A DNA stretch of 64,000 nt from Defluviimonas salinarum (GCF_026013545.1 NZ_JAPDOG010000014.1:1-64000); one strand, 5' to 3'; numbered from the stretch's first letter, positions 38,285 to 47,387 are shown. Notes: generated by a model not told the origin, from the sequence alone. Translations and numbers: made by a program.

Positions 38285-39358
38285 ATGCGGCGCCTTCCGA
38301 TCTTTCTTCTCGTCGACGTGTCCGAATCCATGGTCGGAGAGCCCCTTTACAAGCTCGAGGAGGGCATCGGGGCCGTCGTGTCCACGCTCCGCAAGGACCC
38401 TTACGCGCTCGAGACCGCATACCTGTCCGTCATCGTGTTCGCCGGCCGGCCGCGGACCATCATCCCGCTCACGGAGCTGTTCGCCTTCCACCCGCCCGAG
38501 CTCCCGGTGGGCGGGGGGACCGCCCTCGGCGCCGCGCTCGATCATCTGATGAGCGAGATCGACCGGACGGTCGTCACGACCACGCCCGATCGCAAGGGGG
38601 ACTGGAAGCCCATCGTCTTCCTGCTCACGGACGGGGCCCCGACCGACGACGTCTCCGGCGCCGCGGATCGCTGGAACCGGTCGTATCGGACCCGCGTCAA
38701 CCTGGTTGCGGTCTCCATCGGGGGCGGTGCGGACCACGCCCTGCTCAAGAGGCTGACCGACGAGGTGATGGTGTTCAACGACGCGGCCCCGGACGCCTTC
38801 GCCCGGTTCATCCGCTGGATCTCCATGTCGATCGTGAGCCAGAGCCGCAGCGTAAGCGCGGGACATGGCGACAGGGTGAGCCTCGCCAAGCCGGAGGCGG
38901 ACCTGATCGTGCCGGTCAGTCCGGGCGGCGGGGCCGGTCCCTTCGATGGCGTCGACGACCGTTTCGCGGTATTCGTCGGGCGCTGCGCGCGAAATCGCCT
39001 TCCCTACGTGGTCAAGTTCGAACGCCACCTCGGCCGTTTCGAGACGCAGGACCCGAAACTGGCCAGCCTGCTCGAGACCCGCAGCTATCTGCTCAATACC
39101 GCCGTCCCGGTGAAAAACAGCTACTTCGACCTCTCGGAGGAGGGCCGCAGCGGGCATGCGGTGAGCTCGGACCAGCTCGTCGGGCAGCCGCCCTGCCCGC
39201 ATTGCGGAGCCCGGTTCGGTATGGCGGTCTGCGGGTGTGGAGGGATCCACTGCGTCAGCGGTGAAGGGGCCCAGACCTGTCCCTGGTGCGGCAAGACCGG
39301 ACAATATGCCGCGGCCGAGGCCGGGTCGGGGTTCGATATCGGCCGGGGGCGTGGATGA
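38285..39358 (+). CDS. TerY-like vWA protein 3 with C-terminal zinc-ribbon (TerY-C) domain
   Basis: This is a 357-residue protein. Residues 1-205 form a vWA domain (DVSES, GGTALGAAL, LLTDG, all metal ligands kept). Residues about 210-300 form a second small domain, and residues about 300-345 a zinc ribbon with paired cysteines (CPHCG, then CGCGG, then CPWCG), matching the TerY-C module known from tellurite-resistance-type TerY proteins. The stop overlaps the start of the phosphatase gene (ATGA), so the two are translationally coupled and their products probably interact. Confidence 0.88.
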   Translation: MRRLPIFLLVDVSESMVGEPLYKLEEGIGAVVSTLRKDPYALETAYLSVIVFAGRPRTIIPLTELFAFHPPELPVGGGTALGAALDHLMSEIDRTVVTTTPDRKGDWKPIVFLLTDGAPTDDVSGAADRWNRSYRTRVNLVAVSIGGGADHALLKRLTDEVMVFNDAAPDAFARFIRWISMSIVSQSRSVSAGHGDRVSLAKPEADLIVPVSPGGGAGPFDGVDDRFAVFVGRCARNRLPYVVKFERHLGRFETQDPKLASLLETRSYLLNTAVPVKNSYFDLSEEGRSGHAVSSDQLVGQPPCPHCGARFGMAVCGCGGIHCVSGEGAQTCPWCGKTGQYAAAEAGSGFDIGRGRG

Positions 39359-41202
39359 TGGGGCGCGACGGGAGCGGGTCCGGGATCGGGGACGCGTTGA
39401 GGGCGCTTTGCGAAGCGGCGCGTGCCGATGGGCTGAAGGTTCCCGAAGACGGGTTCCGCGGCTTTCATGGTCTCTCCGAGGATCTGCGCCTCCTTCTCGC
39501 GCTACTGGACAGGGAGGCGCAGATCGCGCAAGGCGATCCGCTTTCGGGCGGCGACGCCGCGAAAGCTGTGGTGCCTGAACCTGGGCCGGAGATGATCCCG
39601 GAGGAAGCCGCGTCAACACCGGCCGCGGAGAACATGGAGGATCGGCGGGCGGGACCGGACCAGGCCGAACCGAAGCGGGCCGCCGGCCAGGAGGCGGCCG
39701 ACGCGCAAGAGTTGAATGCCGGCGCGGTTGAGCCGTCGCTTCCCGAGACGGCGGCGGGGCCTGACGAAGGGGACCCCGCTTCGAAACGCGAGACGCCGGC
39801 CGAGCCGACCGCGGAAGAGCCGGAGGCCGCGACGGCGCGGGTGGCAGACGATGCGCGCGGGCCCGCACCGGATCCGGAGGCGCCGCCGGCCGGAGCGGCC
39901 CAGGACCGCTCAGACGATGCCGTCGCGGAGGATCTGGCCGAGGCCCCGCAGCCGGGCGGGGTCCCCGCGATCCCGGGCCAGGGCGGAAAACAGCAAGGGG
40001 ATGCCGCGGTGACCCCGCTCGAGATCATGAAAAAGACCATTCATCTTCGCAACGCCAAGGTCAACGAGCCCTATTGCGAAGGGGTCGGGATGGCGGGCAT
40101 CCGCGGCCTTCGGCTTCTGGATGACGGGGGGACCGGGTTGCGCCTCGATGAGGCGACCGGGAACCTCGACGGGGCGATCGCCGCCAGCGGGGATTTCGTG
40201 CTGCGGCTTCACGGACTTCTGGACGGGCGCCGCTGCGACATCATCGCCAACCTCGCGGTCATCCCGGACCCGAAATCGCTCTGGGTTTCAAGGGACAGCG
40301 ACCGGACGGCCCCGTTCTGGAAGCCGGACGAGGACAGCGGGATGAGCCGGGGGGATCTCCTCTGCGTCGCGGCCAGCAAGCGGGGCCGGTCGCACGCGCA
40401 GGAGGGGCTTTTCCGCGACGACGACTTCCGGCTCTGGACCGGCGGCCCTGGCGGCTGGAGCATAGCCGTCGTCGCGGACGGGGCCGGTTCGGCGCACTAC
40501 TCGCGGCGCGGATCGCAACTCGCGGTGAGCGCGATCGTGAAGGAGTTGCCCCGTCTTCTCGATGAGCATCTGACCGGGCAGATCGACGGGCTCGTGACGG
40601 AGTGGAAGAGCGGCGTCGACGGGGCGGAGGGCCGGATCCGGACCCAGCTGTACCTGTCCCTTGCGACCGCGGCATTTCGCGCGGCGACGGCGATCAGCGA
40701 CGAGGCGGCCCTGGTCAGCGAGCGCGCGTCGGCCTTTTCGACGACACTTGTCGTGAGCGTGGCGCGCAAGGGCCCCCATGGCTGGTTCATCGCCGGCTTC
40801 TCGATCGGCGACGGCGGCGCGGCGGTCTTCGACCTCCCGTCGCGCACCGTCGTGCCGCTGACGCTCGCGGACAGCGGGGAATTCGCCGGTCAGACCCGGT
40901 TCCTGCAAAAGTCGGAGTTCGCGGCCGGCTACGAGGAGGTGTCGAAACGGATCTTCTTCGACGTCCGGGACGAGTTCACCGCGATCTTCGCGATGACCGA
41001 CGGGATCACCGATCCCAAGTTCCCGACCGATGCCGCCTTCGCGGACGCGGAAGCCTGGGGGGCGTTCTGGGAGAGGGATCTCGCGCAGGGGGTCCTCCTC
41101 AGCCGGGACAATTCAGACATGGAACGGGAATTACTGGCCTGGATGGACTTCTGGTCTCCCGGAAATCACGACGACCGCACGCTCGCGATCATGTTGCCTT
41201 GA
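39355..41202 (+). CDS. PP2C-family protein phosphatase with N-terminal acidic linker
   Basis: This is a 615-residue protein. An N-terminal small domain (about 1-60) is followed by a long Pro/Glu/Ala-rich disordered linker (about 65-220), a beta domain, and a PP2C catalytic domain from about residue 330: VVADGAGSAHYSRRGSQLAV carries the metal-binding Asp and Gly, FAMTDGITD is the later Asp motif, and HDDRTLAIML is the end motif. It should dephosphorylate Ser/Thr on a partner, most likely the kinase or the vWA proteins of this cluster. Confidence 0.88.
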   Translation: MMGRDGSGSGIGDALRALCEAARADGLKVPEDGFRGFHGLSEDLRLLLALLDREAQIAQGDPLSGGDAAKAVVPEPGPEMIPEEAASTPAAENMEDRRAGPDQAEPKRAAGQEAADAQELNAGAVEPSLPETAAGPDEGDPASKRETPAEPTAEEPEAATARVADDARGPAPDPEAPPAGAAQDRSDDAVAEDLAEAPQPGGVPAIPGQGGKQQGDAAVTPLEIMKKTIHLRNAKVNEPYCEGVGMAGIRGLRLLDDGGTGLRLDEATGNLDGAIAASGDFVLRLHGLLDGRRCDIIANLAVIPDPKSLWVSRDSDRTAPFWKPDEDSGMSRGDLLCVAASKRGRSHAQEGLFRDDDFRLWTGGPGGWSIAVVADGAGSAHYSRRGSQLAVSAIVKELPRLLDEHLTGQIDGLVTEWKSGVDGAEGRIRTQLYLSLATAAFRAATAISDEAALVSERASAFSTTLVVSVARKGPHGWFIAGFSIGDGGAAVFDLPSRTVVPLTLADSGEFAGQTRFLQKSEFAAGYEEVSKRIFFDVRDEFTAIFAMTDGITDPKFPTDAAFADAEAWGAFWERDLAQGVLLSRDNSDMERELLAWMDFWSPGNHDDRTLAIMLP

Positions 41203-41212
41203 GGAGGGTCCG

Positions 41213-42703
41213 TTGACGATCGTCAGGCTTACCACGATCGACGGGAAACCCGTCGAGTATCGGGATGAGATCATCGGCCAGGGGGGGATGAAGGACGTCT
41301 ACTTCAGCCCGGACCGGTCCTATGTGGTGGCCTTCTTTCGGGACCAGCTCGACTACCACGGCAAGGAACGGCTCAAGTCGATCGTGGGGACCTATCGCGA
41401 CGGGATCTACAATCAAAATGGCGGGGATTACTGGCAGAACCTCTTCTGCTGGCCAACCGGGATCGTCGAAAAGGACGGCCGCTTCGGGGTCGTCGCGCCG
41501 GTGTATCAGCCGCACTTCTTCTTCTCACACGGGTCCGTCAATGACGACATGCTCGGGATCAAGGGCAAGGAGAAGGAGGGGAAGTGGTTCGCCAGCGCGT
41601 CGAACCGGGCCAAGTTCCTCGCAACGGAAGAAAAGGGGAGCTGGCTTTCCCATCTACAGATCTGCCTGATGATCAGCCGGGCGGTGCGGCGCCTGCATGC
41701 GGCGGGGCTCGCGCATTCCGATCTCTCCTACAAGAACGTCCTCGTGGACCCGTCCACCGGGAAGGCGTGCATCATCGATATCGACGGGCTCGTGGTCCCG
41801 GGCAAGTACCCGCCGGACGTCGTGGGCACCCCGGACTTCATCGCCCCGGAGGTGATCGCGACCCAACACCTGGACAAGTCCGACCCGAACCGAAAGCTCC
41901 CGTCCGCGCTCACCGACCGGCACGCGCTCGCGGTCCTGATCTACATGTACCTGTTTTACCGGCATCCGCTCCGGGGTGGGAAGGTCCATGATCCGGATGC
42001 GACCCGGGACGAGGAACTTACGATGGGGGCAAAGGCGCTCTTCATCGAGCATCCGACCGACGCCAGCAACCGTGTCCGGGCGGATCATCTGGGCAAGTTC
42101 CAGCTCCCCTGGGGGGATCCGGCCCGGATCCCGCATACCATCTCGGGGCCCTTGCTGACCGAGCTTTTCAGGAAGGCGTTCGTCGACGGGCTGCACCACC
42201 CGCAGGACCGACCGACCCCATCCGAGTGGGAGAACGCGCTCGTCCGGACGATGGACCTGATCCAGCCCTGCTCGGCGAAGTGCGAGATGGGGTGGTACGT
42301 TTTCGACAACACGACCGCGCCCCGGTGCCCCTGCTGCGGAACCCCCTATCACGGGCAGCTTCCGGTCCTGAACCTCTACTCCAGCCGGCACGCGGGCGCC
42401 TATCAGGCGGACAATCACCGGGTGATGGTCTGGGACGGGCAGTCGCTGTTTCCCTGGCATGTGAACCGCCGCGTGTTCCCGAACGAGCACCTGACATCCG
42501 ACCAGCGCAAGCGGGTCGGCTACTTTCAGAGGCATCAGGGCGAGTGGTTCCTCGTCAACGAGGGCATGCCGCAGATGCACGACGTCACGAAGAAGCAGGA
42601 CGTCCCGATCGGCGGCAACGTGAAGCTGACCGACGGCGCGCAGTTCCTCCTGTCCCGCGAAGAGGGAGGCCGCCTCATCCATGTTCAGCTCGTGAACGGG
42701 TGA
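41213..42703 (+). CDS. protein kinase of TerY-P type with zinc-ribbon and C-terminal beta domain
   Basis: This is a 496-residue protein. The TTG at 41213 directly follows GAGGAGGG and lies 10 nt after the phosphatase stop. The kinase core shows a glycine loop (IGQGGMKDVYF), catalytic loop GLAHSDLSYKNVLVD, a DIDG instead of DFG, and GTPDFIAPEV. A C-terminal module has CSAKCEMGW and CPCCGTPY (zinc) followed by a beta-rich region that could be FHA-like. Kinase plus PP2C plus vWA is the TerY-P triad. Confidence 0.88.
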   Translation: MTIVRLTTIDGKPVEYRDEIIGQGGMKDVYFSPDRSYVVAFFRDQLDYHGKERLKSIVGTYRDGIYNQNGGDYWQNLFCWPTGIVEKDGRFGVVAPVYQPHFFFSHGSVNDDMLGIKGKEKEGKWFASASNRAKFLATEEKGSWLSHLQICLMISRAVRRLHAAGLAHSDLSYKNVLVDPSTGKACIIDIDGLVVPGKYPPDVVGTPDFIAPEVIATQHLDKSDPNRKLPSALTDRHALAVLIYMYLFYRHPLRGGKVHDPDATRDEELTMGAKALFIEHPTDASNRVRADHLGKFQLPWGDPARIPHTISGPLLTELFRKAFVDGLHHPQDRPTPSEWENALVRTMDLIQPCSAKCEMGWYVFDNTTAPRCPCCGTPYHGQLPVLNLYSSRHAGAYQADNHRVMVWDGQSLFPWHVNRRVFPNEHLTSDQRKRVGYFQRHQGEWFLVNEGMPQMHDVTKKQDVPIGGNVKLTDGAQFLLSREEGGRLIHVQLVNG

Positions 42704-42718
42704 GGGCATGCGCTTGCG

Positions 42719-44128
42719 GTGCCTACTTTCCTCCGGAATGCAGTCGTGAGCGCCTCGGCGGTCTCGTCCGGGCGGAGCCGGGCGATTGCGCTCCTGTTGT
42801 GCCCGGTCGGCCTCTTCGGAGCCCATCGCTTCTACCTGGGGCGGTACCGGTCCGGATTGGCCATGCTCCTGGCGGTCCTGCTCGGGGTGTTCGTACCGCA
42901 AACCGGAGCGCGGTCCGATCAAACTGCGATGGTCTCGCTCTTTTTTCTCTCGGCCATCATCTGGCTGACGGTGGACCTGATCCGGATCGTGTTTGGCAAC
43001 CTCACGGACGCGGAGGAACGGCGCCTGGACTGGATTGTCCGGTCCGGCACCCAGATCCCGGAGCGGAGCCGGAAGGTGGCGCTCCTGCTCGGCCTGTTCG
43101 GCTTTCTGGGCGCGCACAGGTTCTACACCGGTCAGATCTGGTATGGGCTGCTGCATATCCTGACGCTGGGCGGTTTCGGGGTCCTGTGGGTTCTCGACCT
43201 GGTTCTGCTCCTGAGCGGGCGGATCCGGGACAAGGAGCGCCGTCCGCTCCCCTGGGGCCGATCGAACGCCTCCGTCCCGAAGCCGCCGGTGCCCGCGCCG
43301 AGCCCGCCCCCCGCGCCGGCCAAACCGCAGGCAGTCCGTCGCCCGCCGCGGAAAGGGGGCGCGCCCGGCCCTTGGGGATCAAAGCCCCCCGCACCGGCGC
43401 GAGATCCGACCCCGCCGCCCCTGCCCGCCTCACCTTGGGAGCGGGGCCACCCTCCTGATGGCCCCGTCCCCAAGGCGGTCCGTCCCGCCGTCGAGCGCAG
43501 GCTCCCGGTGTATCTCGTGATCGACACCTCCGCCTCGATGCTGGGGGAGCCGATCGAGGCGGTGAACAACGGGATCCGGGTGCTGATCGGGGCGCTGCGG
43601 CAGGATCCGCACGCGCTCGAGACGGTTCACATGAGCATTCTGACCGTCGGTACGGAGGTGACGGTGGTCGCGCCGCTGACCCCGGTCGATGAAATCACGG
43701 CCCCGCAGATCAGCGCGTCCGGCTCCGGGTCCGCGGATCTCGGCCTCGCCCTGCGGACCCTTGCGGCACGATTGCCGGAGGAGGTCCGGCGCGGAACATC
43801 GGAGAGGCGGGGGGACTGGTCGCCCTATCTGTTCCTGATGACGAAGGGTGTGGTGTCGGACGAGCCAGCCTTTCGCGAGGAGATCGCCCGGTTCCGGGAA
43901 CTGGGCTCCGCCAGCGTCATCGGCTGCCTGACCGGACAGAGCGCGCGCGTGGAGGACATCGCCCCCTTCTGCGATCACGTGGTCGCCCTGGACACGATGG
44001 ACACCTCCGGGTTCGCCAGCCTGTTTCGCTGGGTCACCACGACGATCGCGAGCCGGGATCGGAGCGTCGAAGGCGCCACCCCCACCCCGCTCCCGCCTCC
44101 GCCTCGCGAGATCCGGCTGATCATGTGA
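42719..44128 (+). CDS. TM2-TM2-vWA fusion protein with degenerate metal site
   Basis: This is a 469-residue protein. Two TM2-type membrane modules come first (LFGAHRFYLGRYRSGLAMLL and FLGAHRFYTGQIWYGLLHIL, each with two hydrophobic helices), then a proline-rich linker of about 90 residues, then a vWA domain close to vWA protein 2. In that domain DTSAS is kept but the Thr position is GSADLGLAL and the last Asp is replaced: LMTKG instead of LMTDG. It is likely a membrane anchor for the signalling complex. Start GTG 42719; GTG 42746 is an alternative. Confidence 0.85.
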   Translation: MPTFLRNAVVSASAVSSGRSRAIALLLCPVGLFGAHRFYLGRYRSGLAMLLAVLLGVFVPQTGARSDQTAMVSLFFLSAIIWLTVDLIRIVFGNLTDAEERRLDWIVRSGTQIPERSRKVALLLGLFGFLGAHRFYTGQIWYGLLHILTLGGFGVLWVLDLVLLLSGRIRDKERRPLPWGRSNASVPKPPVPAPSPPPAPAKPQAVRRPPRKGGAPGPWGSKPPAPARDPTPPPLPASPWERGHPPDGPVPKAVRPAVERRLPVYLVIDTSASMLGEPIEAVNNGIRVLIGALRQDPHALETVHMSILTVGTEVTVVAPLTPVDEITAPQISASGSGSADLGLALRTLAARLPEEVRRGTSERRGDWSPYLFLMTKGVVSDEPAFREEIARFRELGSASVIGCLTGQSARVEDIAPFCDHVVALDTMDTSGFASLFRWVTTTIASRDRSVEGATPTPLPPPPREIRLIM

Positions 44129-44235
44129 TCCTCGCCGCCCGCTCGAAGGCATGGTCCGCGTGGTGTCGGTTCACCATCGCTCGAATATGATAAACATACT
44201 TTACATTATGCTTCTCTTTGCCCATTTATGTAAAC

Positions 44236-44251
44236 TATATGAAACATATGG
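44236..44251. promoter_or_regulatory. probable HipB operator
   Basis: TATATGAAACATATGG is an imperfect inverted repeat (ATATG / CATAT) just before hipB, in an AT-rich segment unlike the rest of the area. HipB-type repressors bind such palindromes in their own promoters. Confidence 0.5.
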
Positions 44252-44258
44252 TGGCGCA

Positions 44259-44528
44259 ATGGACCTCTTCGACATCAGTGACCGCATCCGAGAGGCGCGC
44301 AAGGCGCGCGGGCTGACCCAGGAAGAGCTCGCCGAACGCGCCGGGCTCAGCCGGGTCCGGCTCAACCAGCTCGAGAACGGTGCGGTCTTCGACATGAAGT
44401 TCGGCTCGGTCATGTCCGTGCTCGAGGCGCTCGACCTGACGCTCCGGATCGGCACGGCCAATGCCGGCCGGCCGACGCTTGACGACCTCCAACGTGAGCA
44501 GGAGGAGGACTCGGCCCCGGGCCTCTGA
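44259..44528 (+). CDS. hipB: HipB-like antitoxin (XRE helix-turn-helix)
   Basis: This is an 89-residue DNA-binding protein. The helix-turn-helix (IREARKARGLTQEELAERAG, then LSRVRLNQLENG) is typical of the XRE/HipB family. It pairs with the HipA-like kinase 84 nt downstream; HipB blocks the kinase and represses the operon. The upstream 100 nt are very AT-rich, with near-palindromic ATATGAAACATAT at about 44237-44249, a likely operator. An in-frame ATG at 44151 lies before that operator and is rejected as start. Confidence 0.85.
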   Translation: MDLFDISDRIREARKARGLTQEELAERAGLSRVRLNQLENGAVFDMKFGSVMSVLEALDLTLRIGTANAGRPTLDDLQREQEEDSAPGL

Positions 44529-44612
44529 TCGGTTCGTTAAGCCCGTTTAACATTCTTTGGGTTTTCGGGGCTCTATGTAAAAACTGGATAACATCATCTG
44601 GGAGCGACGGAC

Positions 44613-45875
44613 ATGGATACCTTGCGCGTCTGGGTCAATGACAAGCCGGTCGGCCGGCTCGCGCGGCATGGCCGCGGCTCCAGCTTCGCCTATGACGAGG
44701 GCGTCGACCCGGCCGATGCGGTCTCCCTGACCATGCCGGTCCGGGTCGCCTCCTACGACACCGACTACGGCATGCTGCCGGTCTTCGACACCAACCTCCC
44801 GGAGGGCGCGCTGCTCGAGCGGGTCCGCAAGGCGATTGCCAAGACCGAGACGGGCCGCGTCGACGCGCTCGACGTCCTTTCGGTCACGGGGGGCAACCAG
44901 ATCGGCCGGATTCGCATCCTGCCCAATCATGAGCGGCCCGAACGGCGCGTCCGGATCGGCAGCATCGACGAGATCCTCGACCAGAAGGCGAGTGCCGCCC
45001 TCATCGCCGAGATCACCGACCGCTACGCGCTGCGGTCAGGCGTCTCCGGCGCCATGCCGAAGGTTCTGGTGCCGGAGACCGGACCTGATGCGGCTGAGGG
45101 CCGCCGGACGACACTTCAGACCCGCGAGTACATCCTGAAGTTCGATGACGAGGACTACCCCGGCCTGTCGCTCAACGAGTACCACTGCCTGCAGGCCGCA
45201 GGCCGGGCCGGCAACAGGGTCTCGGACGCGCGGCTCAACGCGGACGGGCGGATGCTCTCGGTGCGCCGCTTCGATGAGGATGGCGACGGCAGGATGGGGT
45301 TTGAGGATCTTGCCTCGCTCAACGCCAAGACCTCGGAGCGGAAATACGAGGGCAGCATCGAGAAGAGCCTGTTCAAGACCGTTTCCGATTTTTCGGGAAG
45401 CGAGGCGCGCCAGAACCTCGAGGAACTCTACCGGCTCGTGGTGACGAATATCGCGCTCCGGAACGGCGACGCTCACCTGAAGAACTTCGCGATCCTCTAC
45501 GGGGATGCGCAGAACGGCCCGTTCCGCCTGGCGCCGGCCTATGACATCGTCACGACTCGCGTCTGGCTTGCGAACGACCTCATGGCGCTCACGCTCGGTG
45601 GCACGAAGCGCTGGCCTGACGCCAAGACGCTGAAGCAGCTCGGCGCCCGGGCCAAGCTTGCGCCGGCGCGCGCCCAGGAGATCATCGGCGAGGTCGCCGC
45701 GGCGGTCGCCGGTTATATCCCTGAGATGCGGCGCGACCTCGCGGCGCGCGGTCAGGACGTCCTGGGGGAGGCGCTGGAAGAGCTCTGGCTCGAGGGGCTC
45801 GAGACCTCTCTCGGCTGGGCGCCCGCCACGCCCGGGGCGGACCCGGAACCCGAAACCGAGGAACCCGGCCTCTGA
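44613..45875 (+). CDS. hipA: HipA-like serine/threonine kinase toxin
   Basis: This is a 420-residue protein. Family landmarks are present in order: an N-terminal beta domain (VWVNDKPVGRLARHG, VFDTNLPEG), the loop SGAMPKVLV that carries the autophosphorylated Ser in other HipA proteins, the Lys strand YILKFD, the NEYHCLQAAG helix, the catalytic NGDAHLKNF and the PAYDIV metal loop. HipA of E. coli phosphorylates glutamyl-tRNA synthetase and blocks translation. An extra C-terminal tail (PGADPEPETEEPGL) is present. A hairpin terminator follows. Confidence 0.9.
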   Translation: MDTLRVWVNDKPVGRLARHGRGSSFAYDEGVDPADAVSLTMPVRVASYDTDYGMLPVFDTNLPEGALLERVRKAIAKTETGRVDALDVLSVTGGNQIGRIRILPNHERPERRVRIGSIDEILDQKASAALIAEITDRYALRSGVSGAMPKVLVPETGPDAAEGRRTTLQTREYILKFDDEDYPGLSLNEYHCLQAAGRAGNRVSDARLNADGRMLSVRRFDEDGDGRMGFEDLASLNAKTSERKYEGSIEKSLFKTVSDFSGSEARQNLEELYRLVVTNIALRNGDAHLKNFAILYGDAQNGPFRLAPAYDIVTTRVWLANDLMALTLGGTKRWPDAKTLKQLGARAKLAPARAQEIIGEVAAAVAGYIPEMRRDLAARGQDVLGEALEELWLEGLETSLGWAPATPGADPEPETEEPGL

Positions 45876-45891
45876 GCCAGGCAGACGGGAA

Positions 45892-45924
45892 AGGGCCTGC
45901 GAGCGCCAACTCGGCAGGCCCTTG
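45892..45924 (+). terminator. hairpin terminator after hipA
   Basis: A perfect 10-bp stem AAGGGCCTGC / GCAGGCCCTT with a 13-nt loop begins 16 nt after the hipA stop. A few T and A bases follow (GGGTAGTATTATC). Confidence 0.75.
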
Positions 45925-46337
45925 GGTAGTATTATCGATAGATCTTCGATACGCTGCTTATCCCCAAAGTCTCATCCAGTGTCAATTCGGGATCGAGCGG
46001 TGGTGGGCGGATGCGGTCTCGGCAATCAGGCTCGCCTAACCACATGGATTCGCGATGCGAATCCTTGACGGACGTACTATTCGACACTATCGCGCGGCGT
46101 CGCCTCCCTGCAAAGGCGCGGACTCATCTCGACAAGGAAGTCGGGACGCTCCGTCACCTGCAGGCTGTCGCCGCAGAGCTGATGCCCCTAAACCGCTTTC
46201 GGACCTCGGCAGATCGTGCGCCACAAGGAAAGACCGTGTCCGATGGACACGGCCCGGGATCCGCGACGCTTGCCGCGTGGATGCGTCAGGTCCGATCGCT
46301 TCCGGCCTCTGGCCGGCCGACCGGACCGAGATCATTC
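45925..46337. other. gap between hipA and the 46 kb genes
   Basis: No gene is supported. Several short frames run through it but lack ribosome sites and consistent codon use. There is no motif copy. Confidence 0.4.
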
Positions 46338-46469
46338 TTAGCCAGGATCATGGAGCGGCAGCTCGCCGCGCGTGAGCCCATCGAGCTCGGCGCCCTGCTT
46401 CGGCCCTGCGAAGAGATGCGCCTGCGCGATCTCCTTCGTGCGGGAGGTGGACGGGAAGACGTGACGCAT
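46338..46469 (-). CDS. small hypothetical protein, 43 aa
   Basis: The ATG at 46469 has an excellent AAGGAG site 7 nt upstream. The product starts MRHVFPSTSRTKEIAQAHLF and ends soon after, so it may be the truncated start of a longer lost protein. A motif copy (46533-46541) lies 64 nt upstream but faces the other way. Kept as a possible gene because of the ribosome site. Confidence 0.4.
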   Translation of the reverse strand: MRHVFPSTSRTKEIAQAHLFAGPKQGAELDGLTRGELPLHDPG

Positions 46470-46532
46470 CGGCCTACTCCTTCTTTGTCGCACCCCCATC
46501 ATCCGGCATGACAGAGGAAAATCAAAACTGTT

Positions 46533-46541
46533 TTTTTCGCA
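46533..46541 (+). promoter_or_regulatory. TTTTTCGCA motif
   Basis: Exact copy (preceded by two more T) 51 nt before the probable start of the next rightward gene. Confidence 0.6.
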
Positions 46542-46591
46542 ATCCACAGCCATACTGCGAAGAGCGGCACCGAAGCAGGGAGCGCAAGGAA

Positions 46592-46966
46592 TTGACTTTC
46601 GACCAGATGATCCGGGACCCGAGTCGCGTGCTTCTCGACAAGTCGCTCGACCTCGAGGCGCTCGCGACCCGGGTGGGGCTGGGCATCACCCTCGAGCGCG
46701 CAACCGAGCCCTATGCCGAATGGCTCCATGTGCGAAGGGCGGGCCAGCCATACATCTCGATCGTCGACGGCTACGGGACCATGGCCTTCGATGACCGCCT
46801 CGGCCGCAGCGGGCGCCGGGAGCAGCGGTTCGAACGCATGGTCTTCGCGGAGGTCCTCGTGACCGCGGCCGAGTTGCAACTCGCCCGGCCGCTGGCCGCC
46901 AGCGCTCCGGAATGTGCTCGTACGCCAGGGATCAGGCCGGAATCCGAAGACATGTCCTGGTTCTGA
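46592..46966 (+). CDS. hypothetical protein, 124 aa
   Basis: The TTG at 46592 is chosen (GGGAGC upstream, and the motif copy lies before it); the ATG at 46508 would place the motif inside the gene. Landmarks are TFDQMIRDPSRVLLDKSLDL and a Tyr/Trp-containing strand pair (EPYAEWLHVRRAGQPYISIV). No family is recognised. Confidence 0.55.
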   Translation: MTFDQMIRDPSRVLLDKSLDLEALATRVGLGITLERATEPYAEWLHVRRAGQPYISIVDGYGTMAFDDRLGRSGRREQRFERMVFAEVLVTAAELQLARPLAASAPECARTPGIRPESEDMSWF

Positions 46967-47062
46967 TGGCGCCACGGGAGGCGGTGACGCATTATGGTGG
47001 AGGCGAAGTCCCCTCCCCGCGCGGGCAACCGACAAAGACAAGCCAGTACATTGGAGAGGCCG

Positions 47063-47345
47063 ATGGCGAAGAGAATATGCGAGATCGATGGCAAACGATA
47101 TGAGGACACGGGATGGCAGTCCTTTTGTGCGCCTCCTCAACAGGAACGACACCACGAACTGCTGGATTGGCGTGGGTAGCCCCATGGGGCAGCGCGTTCT
47201 TCGGGACCTCGATATCGATCCGGCGGCGGATCCGGATCTGGCGCGAATGCTGGGTCAGCAGGAGAACGCCATCGTCGGGAAGGTCGAGGTCGGACCCGAG
47301 ATGGTGCAGAACTGGGACGTGCATGCATCATTCGATTTCGACTGA
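47063..47345 (+). pseudogene. small gene apparently broken by a +1 frameshift
   Basis: ATG 47063 has a strong GGAGAGG site and opens MAKRICEIDGKRYEDTGWQ, but the frame ends at 47179. The next frame carries a convincing continuation from about 47127 (VRLLNRNDTTNCWIGVG to VQNWDVHASFDFD, stop 47345). Dropping one T in the TTTT at 47123-47126 would join them into one 93-residue protein. It may be a mutation, an assembly error or a programmed shift. ATG 47088 could start the second part alone but has no ribosome site. Confidence 0.5.
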
Positions 47346-47378
47346 GGCGCGGAAACGGACCTGAATTTATCCTTTCGG

Positions 47379-47387
47379 TTTTTCGCA
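47379..47387 (+). promoter_or_regulatory. TTTTTCGCA motif
   Basis: Exact copy 41-49 nt before the 47428 gene, preceded by CCTTTCGG. Confidence 0.6.

Noticed and set aside
38171-43156. Long minus-strand frames through the TerY-P island
   Set aside because: They are shadows of the plus-strand vWA, PP2C and kinase genes, whose motifs and coupled starts are clear.
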